From contig DCTV01000042.1 in NCBI GenBank assembly GCA_002329665.1, positions 5,764-13,629 on the forward strand: DNA of 7,866 nt, written 5' to 3'. The notes below the pieces were generated by a model. It was not told where the DNA came from, made no database searches, and worked only from the letters and a program-made list of their open reading frames with translations. The position numbers and the translations under genes were made by a program. Positions 1 through 5,327 of the stretch are shown here, in pieces. Within the stretch, counting starts at the first letter, position 1, and each line of letters begins with the position of its first letter. The stretch comes from Christensenella sp. UBA1431 (GTDB lineage: Bacteria > Bacillota > Clostridia > Christensenellales > UBA1431).

Positions 1-21
1 AACCAGCTCAGCCACCTCTCC
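1..21 (-). tRNA. tRNA-Ser, 5' end only (cut by window start)
   Basis: Read on the minus strand from 21 down to 1, the sequence opens with GGAGAGG, then TG, then GCTGAGC and TGGTT. This matches the start of bacterial serine tRNAs: a seven-base 5' acceptor strand, U8, G9 and the start of the D-arm. The anticodon, variable arm and 3' end lie outside the window, so the serine isoacceptor cannot be named. A promoter sits at the right distance upstream (33-61). The gene is transcribed away from the lysis cassette, so its 5' end faces the cassette. Identification rests on 21 bases and known tRNA-Ser conservation. A tRNA-Leu would normally begin with a different acceptor strand (GCCGG or GCGGG types). 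Confidence 0.82.
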
Positions 22-32
22 AAGCGACATTG

Positions 33-61
33 ATTGTATCAAAACGGACCGTGAAATGCAA
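33..61 (-). promoter_or_regulatory. Housekeeping sigma promoter of tRNA-Ser
   Basis: On the minus strand there is TTGCAT (61-56), a 17-base spacer, then TACAAT (38-33). A TG one base upstream of the hexamer makes an extended -10. Transcription would start near 26, about five bases before the tRNA, as expected for a tRNA gene. The -10 matches the consensus at 5 of 6 positions and the -35 at 3 of 6. Confidence 0.65.
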
Positions 62-235
62 GTGGGTCTTTTAGCCGCATCAGGCCCGCAAACGACCGCC
101 TTCGTCCGATGCATTCACAATGGATGGGGCGGGGGCGGTCCGGCTTTGACGCGTCGAAAAACGCAGGACGCATGTCCGAACCGGAAAAACCTTTGGTTCG
201 CGCCGGAACCGCATCTGTCTGCCACAAAAAGGCCG

Positions 236-244
236 TGATACAAT
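236..244 (+). promoter_or_regulatory. Candidate extended -10 promoter for the lysis cassette
   Basis: TGATACAAT is an extended -10 (TG, one base, TACAAT). It sits in a 12-base sequence, TGATACAATCAA (236-247), identical to the minus-strand -10 region of tRNA-Ser (41-30). No good TTGACA-like element lies 16-18 bases upstream. A start near 251 would give a leader of about 160 bases before the amidase. GATACAAT is also one base from the sigma-E -10 CATACAAT, but no matching -35 lies at the usual spacing. A housekeeping extended -10 is therefore the simpler reading. Confidence 0.35.
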
Positions 245-257
245 CAAACCGTGAGAA

Positions 258-282
258 CGGGCCGCTTAATATAGGCGGCCCG
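258..282 (+). other. GC-rich hairpin in the amidase leader
   Basis: CGGGCCGC (258-265) pairs perfectly with GCGGCCCG (275-282) around a nine-base A/T-rich loop. The following bases (CTGCTTTGTCC) are only mildly T-rich, so this is a weak terminator candidate at best. If the start site is near 251, the hairpin lies at the very 5' end of the transcript and could stabilise it. Confidence 0.4.
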
Positions 283-364
283 CTGCTTTGTCCGGAAAGA
301 GGGCGGGACGGCTATTCGGGGCAAAAAACAGGCGGTGAGCAGCGGGGCTTGGCCGGGGCAGGCC

Positions 365-393
365 GCGCGCGAACGGGGGCGCGCTTGTTTATT
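365..393 (+). terminator. Terminator-like hairpin just before the amidase ribosome binding site
   Basis: GCGCGC (365-370) pairs with GCGCGC (379-384) around an eight-base loop and is followed at once by TTGTTTATT (385-393). This is the shape of an intrinsic terminator. It ends two bases before the purine-rich Shine-Dalgarno tract of the amidase, so it would either stop transcription entering the cassette or act as an attenuator in its leader. The stem is only six pairs and the T-run is interrupted. Confidence 0.42.
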
Positions 394-394
394 A

Positions 395-409
395 GGAAGG
401 AGGAGGCGG
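395..409 (+). promoter_or_regulatory. Strong Shine-Dalgarno site of the amidase gene
   Basis: A continuous purine tract, GGAAGGAGGAGGCGG, holds a full AAGGAGG (397-403) six bases before the ATG at 410. It decides the start in favour of 410 over the upstream GTG at 335. The tract begins right after the terminator-like hairpin, so folding or processing there could affect access to it. Confidence 0.75.
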
Positions 410-1213
410 ATGTTCGAGTATGTGAAGGATCTGGGGCTTAAACCCGCGCGGCCGTATACGAGGAGGAAGATGACGGACCTTATTGTGCTGCACCATTTCG
501 CGGCCGACGCGTCGCCCGAAGAGGTACACCGCTACCACATCGGCCGCGGGCACAAGGGCATCGATTACAACGTGGTCGTGCTGCTCGACGGCAGCGCCGC
601 CTGGGGGCGGGGGATGGCGTATGCCGGCGGGCACGTGCTCAACAGCGGCGCGAGCCGGGGGATGAACGCGCGGTCGGTCGGGATCGCGTGCCAGGGGAAC
701 TTCGACGTGCGGCCGATGCCCGCGGCGCAGAAAGGCATGCTGTTTCGCGTCATCAGGGACTGCCTGCGCGCGTATCCCGGCATCGAAACGATAATCGGCC
801 ATAAAGAGGTCAGGGCGACGGCCTGTCCGGGACGCAATTTTCCGCTGGACCAGGCAAAAAAACTGCTCCTGCCGCATAAGGATTCTGTAACCGCGGATAG
901 CGCGGTTGCCGGGTGCGGCCCAGCGCCGCCGGTTTTTGTTCCGCTTGCGGCGGAGGACCGCGCCGGGCCGTTGGAAATTGTAAGGTTCCTCAGGCTCAGG
1001 GCGCCGATGCTGCGCGGCGGCGACGTGAAAGGAGTGCAGCGCGAGTTGATGGCGCGGGGGTTCGGCGTGGGCAGACACGGCGCGGACGGCATCTTCGGCC
1101 GGGGCACCGAGAACGGCGTGAGGCTGTTTCAAAGGAAAAAGGGGCTGCTGGTCGACGGTATCGTAGGGAAAAAGACGACGCGGGCGTTGGGCGGCGAATG
1201 GAAGGGACCGTAG
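410..1213 (+). CDS. N-acetylmuramoyl-L-alanine amidase, phage endolysin type, with peptidoglycan-binding domain
   Basis: The 267-residue protein should cut the bond between N-acetylmuramate and L-alanine in peptidoglycan. Residues about 24-146 form an Amidase_2 (T7 lysozyme/PGRP-like) zinc domain. Likely zinc ligands are a His in LHHF (28-29), H131 in GHKEV and C139 in ACPG; the eight-residue His-to-Cys spacing fits the family. Y53 in the DYN motif may be the catalytic-site Tyr. A linker (about 150-190) leads to a PG_binding_1 domain (about 195-262) with the typical VQRELMARGF, DGIFG, FQRKKGL and DGIVG elements. There is no signal peptide, as expected for an endolysin needing a holin. I chose the ATG at 410 because AAGGAGG (397-403) precedes it; a GTG at 335 in the same frame lacks such a site. 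A second in-frame ATG at 470 (residue 21) has AGGAGG at 461-466 and would leave the catalytic domain whole. The holin-like gene follows 39 bases later. A sporulation amidase of the CwlC/CwlH kind is the main alternative role. Confidence 0.9.
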   Translation: MFEYVKDLGLKPARPYTRRKMTDLIVLHHFAADASPEEVHRYHIGRGHKGIDYNVVVLLDGSAAWGRGMAYAGGHVLNSGASRGMNARSVGIACQGNFDVRPMPAAQKGMLFRVIRDCLRAYPGIETIIGHKEVRATACPGRNFPLDQAKKLLLPHKDSVTADSAVAGCGPAPPVFVPLAAEDRAGPLEIVRFLRLRAPMLRGGDVKGVQRELMARGFGVGRHGADGIFGRGTENGVRLFQRKKGLLVDGIVGKKTTRALGGEWKGP

Positions 1214-1223
1214 GAAGCGGTCC
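1205..1223 (+). other. Small hairpin over the amidase stop codon
   Basis: GGACCG (1205-1210) pairs with CGGTCC (1218-1223) around seven bases that include the TAG stop. There is no T-run, so it is not a terminator. It lies between the two lysis genes and could affect translational coupling or mRNA stability, but it may also be chance in GC-rich DNA. Confidence 0.3.
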
Positions 1224-1252
1224 GCGCATAGAATAATGTGAGGTGAAAGCAA

Positions 1253-1516
1253 ATGGACGTATTGTCTTATATCATTGAAAAAGCCCTGGTGCTGATACCC
1301 GCACTGCTCATCATCGGCCAGATCATCAAGAACATCCCGAGCGTGCCCAACTGGGTGATCCCGCTGGCGCTGTTGGTGCCCGGCGTAATAGGGACGATGG
1401 CCATCGCCGGATGGACCGTCGAAGGGGCCATACAGGGCGTGCTCGTGACCGGCGCGGCGGTGTACGGCAACCAGCTCTGGAAGCAAACGTCGCAAAGACA
1501 GGCCGATTCGCCGTAG
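1253..1516 (+). CDS. Holin-like small membrane protein (phage holin, Hol44-like family)
   Basis: This 87-residue hydrophobic protein probably sits in the cytoplasmic membrane and forms lesions that release the preceding amidase. Three hydrophobic segments can be seen: about 9-26 (ALVLIPALLIIGQII), about 34-54 (WVIPLALLVPGVIG) and about 57-72. A short polar tail (NQLWKQTSQRQ) follows. The segment GAIQGVLVTGAAVYGNQ is characteristic, in my recollection, of the Firmicute phage holin family Pfam calls Phage_holin_5_2 (Hol44-like); that exact assignment is from memory. AGGTGA (1241-1246) lies six bases before the ATG. The gene is 39 bases after the amidase and before a hairpin terminator, so the two are probably one operon. 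Endolysin before holin is the reverse of the usual phage order. It could also serve for protein release or mother-cell lysis. Confidence 0.85.
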   Translation: MDVLSYIIEKALVLIPALLIIGQIIKNIPSVPNWVIPLALLVPGVIGTMAIAGWTVEGAIQGVLVTGAAVYGNQLWKQTSQRQADSP

Positions 1517-1538
1517 CGTTTTCTGATGCCGGATACCG

Positions 1539-1576
1539 GCCCGCCGGACTGCTTCAGACCCGGCGGGCACTTCTTT
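1539..1576 (+). terminator. Intrinsic terminator of the lysis cassette
   Basis: GCCCGCCGG (1539-1547) pairs perfectly with CCGGCGGGC (1560-1568), a nine-pair stem with a 12-base loop that can itself form three more pairs. A pyrimidine- and T-rich tail (ACTTCTTT) follows. It lies 22 bases after the holin stop codon, in the gap between convergent genes. Confidence 0.62.
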
Positions 1577-1596
1577 GGACCGTCCTTCAGGTGCCG

Positions 1597-1633
1597 TATA
1601 AAAGCATGGCCGCCCCGGTTTCGGCGGGGCGGC
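1597..1633 (-). terminator. Intrinsic terminator of the PBP1A gene
   Basis: GCCGCCCC (1609-1616) and GGGGCGGC (1626-1633) form a perfect eight-pair stem around nine bases. On the minus strand the stem is followed by CATGCTTTTATAC, which supplies a short U-run. It lies about 50 bases past the stop codon of the PBP gene, as expected for its terminator. On the plus strand the following bases (TTAAAGG) fit termination less well. Confidence 0.55.
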
Positions 1634-1684
1634 TTAAAGGATACGCGGGAATGATGACCATAGGCTTGCATCGCCCATGCCCTG

Positions 1685-4447
1685 TCAGTCGTTCGTGGAT
1701 GCAGGAGAAGGGGTTTTCGACGGCTTTGGGGTTGGCTTCGGCGTGCGCTTGGGCGTCGGCGTGGGAGTGGGCTTGGGCGTCTTTGTGGGTGTCGGTTCCG
1801 GCGTGGCTTTGTGCTTTTCGAGCAGTTCGGCGACCTTTTCCTTGTAGGCGGCGAAGAGCCGGTCCATCTTCGCCTTGTCGGGGGCGTTTTTGATGTCGTC
1901 CACGAGTTTTTCCGAGAGGTCCCGTATCCTGGTGCGGATATTATCGGGCAGGCCGTAGTCGTCCATCTTGTCGTAAACGCCCTTAATATAGTCGTTTACC
2001 GCTTTGTTGAACTCCGTGCCTTTGTGGGTTGTGCAGGTCCTGTTGGGCACGCTTCCCCTCGCGAAGTATTCCGTCTGTTTATGCGGGCAGAACTTGCCGG
2101 CGAGAAGGCCGGTGTCTGCGCAGACGGTGCATCTGACAAGATCGTATTCTTCCGCAGAACCGCTGATGATCTTTTTGTAGGGTTTCCCTTTGAGTATCTT
2201 GGACATGAAGTCCCTCCAGATCGGCGCGGCGTAACCGCCGCCCGTGGTCCCGTAGCGGAAAGAGGGGGAGTAGCTGTCGTGGCCGACCCAGACTGTGGCC
2301 GTGTAATAGCCGGTGATGCCCGAGAAAAAGACGCCGCGGAAGGATTCGTTGGTGCCGGTCTTGCCTCCCACGTCCTGGCCGCTGATGTTCGCCCTGGTCC
2401 CTGTGCCGCGCCGCACGGCTTCCTCCAGCATACTCACCAGCTGGTATGAAGTGGAAGGCTTGTAGACCTGCCTGCGGGCCTGCGTTTTTGTGGCGTCCAG
2501 TATCACCTTGCCGTTGGCGTCCAGCACCTTCGTGAACGAGACCGGCTCGATGTACTCGCCCTCGTTGGCGATCGCGGCGAAACCGCCCGCCATCTCCAGC
2601 GGCGTGAGGCCCGAGGTGCCCAGGGCCAGGCCGGCGCCCGTCTTGTTGATGTGCTTCGGGTTCACGCCCAGGCTGATGAGGTAGTTGTAGGCGTCGTTGA
2701 GGCCCACGTTCTCCATGAGCAGGCGCGCCGCGACGATGTTGTACGATTTCACGAGACCTGTGCGCATGGTGGTGGCGCCGGTGAACGAGCCTTCCCCGTA
2801 GTTGCTGGGCCTGCCCGAGGGGGAATCCCAGCCCGGTATCCTCTCCGACGTGTTGTATATGAGCGTCGAAGGCGTCATGCCCATGTCGAGGGCCGGCCCG
2901 TAGACCGTGAGCGGTTTGATCGACGAGCCGACGGGCATGGAGCCGTCCGCCGCCCTGTTGTACGTTTTCATCTGCTGGGGGACGTCGCGCGAGCCGACGA
3001 TCGCCTTGATCTGCCCGTTGTGCTGGTCGAGCACGACGGCCGCCGCCTGCGGCTGCTTCACTTCGTAGGTCGAGCCGTCCGGGTTCTTGTAGGTGATTTT
3101 GTTTTTGGTAGGGTCGACGAGCCTGGGGTAATAGCTCCAGTTGGCGAGCGACTGTTCCACCGTGTGCTGGATGTCCGGGTCCACGGTGGTGTGGATCTGG
3201 TATCCGCTCGTACGGATCTCGTTTTCGACGGCGGTCCGGTTCTGCTTGGTGTCGGGGAGCCCCCGCTGCTCGAGGAAATGGGTGATGACGTCGGTGATGG
3301 CGTACTCGACGAAGTGCGGCATGTCGTAGATGCCTTCGCGGATGCTGTCCTTGACCACGTGCAGCTTTTCTTTGAGCGCGGCTTCGTACTGCTTCTTCGT
3401 GATGAAACCGCCCTCGTACATCCGCTTGAGCACCGTGTCGGTGCGCTGGTCGGTGCGCTCGGGGGTGTTGCGCTCGTAGTAGTTTTTCCTGGGGTTGTAC
3501 GGGTGCGGCGCCTGCGTGAGCCCCGCGATGGTCGCGCATTCGCGGAGCGTGAGCCGGTCGAGCGTTTTGCCGAAATAGTCCATTGCGGCGGAGGCGACGT
3601 CGTAGTTTCCCGAACCGAGGTTGATGGTGTTGAGGTAGGCTTCGAGTATCTGGTTTTTGGACAGCTCCTTTTCGAGCATCAGCGCCAGGTAGGCTTCCTG
3701 CGTTTTTCGCTTCAGCGTGCGTTCGGGGGAGAGCATGCGGTTCTTGATGAGCTGCTGCGTGATCGTGCTCCCGCCCGACGTGCTCGTGTTGGTAAGGTTC
3801 CCCATGATCGCACTGAACAGGCGCTTTATGTCCACGCCTTCATGATCGAAGAAACGGATGTCCTCCGTTGCGATGAAGGCGTCCTGAAGCTGCTTCGGGA
3901 TGTCTTCGAGCTTGGTGTATATACGGTTTACGGTTCCGGAGTAGGTGGTTATCAGGGCGCCGTTCGCGTCGAAGAGCTTCGATCCCTGCGTTTCGATGGA
4001 TATGGTATGCAAATCGAGTTCGGGCGACATCCCGATATACGCGTTGACTACGCCCACGGCGGCGCCGGCGCCCGATACGCACAGTATCAGGACGGTGATG
4101 AGGATAAGGCGCATCGTCATGGACAGTATCTCGATGCCCAGGCGTTTGCGTTTCACTTCCGTAAAGACGGAGGCCTTTTCTTCCGCGCCCTTATCGGCCG
4201 GCCCCGGTTTTGCGAATACGATGGTCTTTTCGCTGAGGACCGCGTCGCCGCCCGCCGCGGCGCCGTCGTCCGCGGCGTCCCCGCCCGGGGCTTGTTTGCG
4301 CAAAAACGCCCACAGGCGCCTTACGGTTCCGCCGGCACGAGAAACGGCGCGCCTGATCCCGCTGGCGGCAACCATAAAGCCGTTCCTTACGTAATCTGTG
4401 ATCTTCTTTTTTGTGTCCTTTTTGTCGGGACCGGTCTCGTTGGTCAT
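1685..4447 (-). CDS. Class A penicillin-binding protein 1A (bifunctional glycosyltransferase/transpeptidase)
   Basis: The 920-residue membrane protein polymerises lipid II into glycan strands and cross-links the stem peptides. After a cytoplasmic N-terminus of about 108 residues, one membrane segment (about 111-137) leads to the GT51 domain: ATEDIRFFDHEG (192-204 region, catalytic E195), GGSTITQQLIKN (225-236), RKTQE (247-251) and KNQILEAYLN (264-273). The transpeptidase has GSSIKP with nucleophile S508 and K511, SYN (568-570) and KTGT (696-699), so both active sites look intact. A four-Cys element follows (C773, C776, C787, C805), then a charged helical stretch (about 811-880) and a low-complexity Thr/Pro/Lys tail (881-915). 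The start at 4447 has GGAGG (4457-4453) five bases upstream. It is divergent from yunB and convergent with the lysis cassette. The N-terminus is long for the family. ponA/mrcA would be the usual symbols, but I cannot pick one safely. Confidence 0.96.
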   Translation of the reverse strand: MTNETGPDKKDTKKKITDYVRNGFMVAASGIRRAVSRAGGTVRRLWAFLRKQAPGGDAADDGAAAGGDAVLSEKTIVFAKPGPADKGAEEKASVFTEVKRKRLGIEILSMTMRLILITVLILCVSGAGAAVGVVNAYIGMSPELDLHTISIETQGSKLFDANGALITTYSGTVNRIYTKLEDIPKQLQDAFIATEDIRFFDHEGVDIKRLFSAIMGNLTNTSTSGGSTITQQLIKNRMLSPERTLKRKTQEAYLALMLEKELSKNQILEAYLNTINLGSGNYDVASAAMDYFGKTLDRLTLRECATIAGLTQAPHPYNPRKNYYERNTPERTDQRTDTVLKRMYEGGFITKKQYEAALKEKLHVVKDSIREGIYDMPHFVEYAITDVITHFLEQRGLPDTKQNRTAVENEIRTSGYQIHTTVDPDIQHTVEQSLANWSYYPRLVDPTKNKITYKNPDGSTYEVKQPQAAAVVLDQHNGQIKAIVGSRDVPQQMKTYNRAADGSMPVGSSIKPLTVYGPALDMGMTPSTLIYNTSERIPGWDSPSGRPSNYGEGSFTGATTMRTGLVKSYNIVAARLLMENVGLNDAYNYLISLGVNPKHINKTGAGLALGTSGLTPLEMAGGFAAIANEGEYIEPVSFTKVLDANGKVILDATKTQARRQVYKPSTSYQLVSMLEEAVRRGTGTRANISGQDVGGKTGTNESFRGVFFSGITGYYTATVWVGHDSYSPSFRYGTTGGGYAAPIWRDFMSKILKGKPYKKIISGSAEEYDLVRCTVCADTGLLAGKFCPHKQTEYFARGSVPNRTCTTHKGTEFNKAVNDYIKGVYDKMDDYGLPDNIRTRIRDLSEKLVDDIKNAPDKAKMDRLFAAYKEKVAELLEKHKATPEPTPTKTPKPTPTPTPKRTPKPTPKPSKTPSPASTND
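1693..1805 (-). repeat. Low-complexity Thr/Pro/Lys codon repeat in the PBP1A tail
   Basis: This stretch encodes residues about 881-918, made almost wholly of TPxPTP and KPTPKP units. The DNA repeats GTGGGCTTGGGCGT-like words with small variations. The encoded tail would lie outside the membrane and could bind or cross the wall. Such tracts are prone to slippage, so tail length may vary between strains. Confidence 0.7.
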
Positions 4448-4486
4448 TTGGTCCTCCGTTTAACGCTTTGTCCACGGGAACAAGGT

Positions 4487-4496
4487 GGATTAATCC
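4487..4496. promoter_or_regulatory. Perfect palindrome at the PBP1A transcription start
   Basis: GGATTAATCC is a perfect ten-base palindrome. It lies just downstream of the PBP TATAAT and spans the predicted start (near 4495), a position where a dimeric regulator could block transcription. No regulator is encoded nearby and no second copy was noticed, so operator function is speculative. Confidence 0.25.
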
Positions 4497-4501
4497 TCTT
4501 C

Positions 4502-4529
4502 ATTATAGCATAAATACCGCTTTTGGCCA
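4502..4529 (-). promoter_or_regulatory. Housekeeping sigma promoter of PBP1A
   Basis: On the minus strand TGGCCA (4529-4524) is followed by a 16-base spacer and a perfect TATAAT (4507-4502). A TG one base upstream makes it an extended -10. Transcription should start near 4495, giving a leader of about 48 bases. The -35 is weak (4 of 6), but the extended -10 compensates. Confidence 0.68.
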
Positions 4530-4550
4530 CAGCCCCTTTTCCCGCGGGCA

Positions 4551-4579
4551 TCAAGTTCCCCTAAGGCCGGTCATACAAT
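4551..4579 (+). promoter_or_regulatory. Sigma-E-like sporulation promoter of yunB
   Basis: CATACAAT (4572-4579) is an exact match to the sigma-E -10 consensus. TCAAGTT (4551-4557), 14 bases upstream, matches the sigma-E -35 (roughly KMATATT) at 5 of 7 positions. Sigma-E is the early mother-cell sigma factor, and yunB of Bacillus subtilis belongs to the sporulation genes, so signal and gene agree. The start would fall near 4586-4587, leaving a very short leader that begins within the ribosome binding site (GGGGAGGG, 4583-4590). Confidence 0.68.
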
Positions 4580-4598
4580 TCAGGGGAGGGATATTTGA

Positions 4599-5270
4599 AT
4601 GGCTCTTCATAAAAGAATACGGATTTTCAGGCTGAATGTTCCACGGTGGCTGTTGATCGTCATCGCGTGCCTCATCGCGGTGTACGTCCTGGTGGAAATA
4701 AACATCAAGCCGGTGCTCATGGGCCTGTCGGAAGCCAGGGTGCGGGCGGCGGCCATTACGACAATGAGCGACGCCGTACTGGATACGCTGGACAGCGACA
4801 TGAAGTATTCGGACCTCGTGGAGGTCAAATACGACGACGCGGGGAACATCACGATGATACAGGCCAACACCATCGTCATCAACAAGATCGCGAGCAGGGC
4901 CGCGAACGTGGCGCAGGAGAGCATCGGGAAGCTGGGCAGCGTGGGCGTGGGCGTCCCGTTGGGCAGCATCCTGGGAGGACAGCTTTTTTCCGGCACGGGG
5001 CCGACGATCCCGATTACGGTCGTGCCGGCGGGTTCGGTGAGCACGCAGTTCTTTTCGGAGTTCACCAGCGCGGGGATCAACCAGACGCGGCACAGGATAC
5101 TGCTGGAACTCAGAACGAGGATCAGGGTGGTAGCGCCGGTCGGGTCGAGCAGCGTCGAAGCCGTCACGCAGGTGCCCGTGGCCGAGACGATCATCGTGGG
5201 GAAGGTCCCCGACAGCTACGTGAACGTGGACGAGATGGACCAGATGCTCAACCTCCTTCCGCTAAAATAG
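4599..5270 (+). CDS. yunB: Sporulation protein YunB
   Basis: This 223-residue protein belongs to the YunB family of spore-formers, expressed in the mother cell; its biochemical role is not known to me. It has a basic N-terminus, one membrane segment (about 17-34) and a soluble domain. The most telling motifs are VPLGSILGG (119-127), GPTIPITVVPAGSV (134-147), SEFTSAGINQTRH (153-165) and PVAETIIVGKVPDSY (193-207). The length fits the family. The ATG at 4599 follows GGGGAGGG by eight bases. An exact sigma-E -10 lies 20 bases upstream, which supports both the identity and spore formation in this organism. It diverges from PBP1A and is followed by smc after 120 bases on the same strand; smc has its own promoter, so the two need not be one operon. 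Confidence 0.93.
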   Translation: MALHKRIRIFRLNVPRWLLIVIACLIAVYVLVEINIKPVLMGLSEARVRAAAITTMSDAVLDTLDSDMKYSDLVEVKYDDAGNITMIQANTIVINKIASRAANVAQESIGKLGSVGVGVPLGSILGGQLFSGTGPTIPITVVPAGSVSTQFFSEFTSAGINQTRHRILLELRTRIRVVAPVGSSSVEAVTQVPVAETIIVGKVPDSYVNVDEMDQMLNLLPLK

Positions 5271-5296
5271 CGCGGGGCGGGCGATTTCGTCAAGAT

Positions 5297-5312
5297 GCGC
5301 CGCGTCCGGCGC
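5297..5312 (+). other. Hairpin between yunB and smc
   Basis: GCGCCG (5297-5302) pairs with CGGCGC (5307-5312) around a four-base loop. It lies 27 bases after the yunB stop. The T-rich part that follows (CCTTTCATT) is eight bases away, so it is a weak terminator candidate. It may separate yunB transcription from the smc promoter just downstream. Confidence 0.35.
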
Positions 5313-5327
5313 GGGTCAGGCCTTTCA

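Larger units (their letters stand above)
62..409. other. Non-coding region between tRNA-Ser and the lysis cassette
   Basis: I see no convincing protein gene in these roughly 350 bases. The open frames here lack a good ribosome binding site and give low-complexity Arg/Gly/Ala-rich translations with no recognisable motif. The region holds a candidate plus-strand promoter at 236-244, a hairpin at 258-282 and a terminator-like hairpin at 365-393, each listed separately. An imperfect inverted repeat with seven-base arms at 94-100 and 134-140 is also present, but has no adjoining T-run and no clear role. Confidence 0.6.

Noticed and set aside
94..140. Inverted repeat (GACCGCC / GGCGGTC) as a terminator or regulatory RNA
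   Set aside because: The loop is over 30 bases, there is no T-run on either strand and no matching gene end; it may be chance.
30..247. A small inverted-repeat mobile element (MITE-like)
   Set aside because: The repeat is only 12 bases, no target duplication is visible, and both copies read well as promoter -10 regions.
335..409. Amidase starting at GTG 335 with 25 extra residues
   Set aside because: The extra residues are Arg/Gly/Ala-rich and run through the terminator-like hairpin. The ATG at 410 has a far better Shine-Dalgarno site.
109..441. Plus-strand small open frame before and into the amidase
   Set aside because: No convincing ribosome binding site or motif, low-complexity Arg/Gly translation, and it overlaps the amidase start in another frame.
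392..1570. Minus-strand open frame of 392 codons over the lysis cassette
   Set aside because: The plus strand holds two clear proteins with ribosome binding sites. The minus translation is His/Arg/Pro-rich without recognisable domains.
1..1600. A prophage
   Set aside because: Only lysis functions are visible; there is no integrase, structural gene, terminase or repressor in the window. It remains possible beyond the left edge.
1693..1805. Short tandem repeats as a CRISPR-like or intergenic array
   Set aside because: The repeats are codons of the Thr/Pro/Lys tail of PBP1A in frame, without unique spacers.
2651..4513. Long plus-strand open frame of 620 codons opposite PBP1A
   Set aside because: It is antisense to a protein with all GT51 and transpeptidase motifs in place. 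Its translation is Val/Arg/Gly-rich with no motif, a typical effect of GC-rich codon bias.
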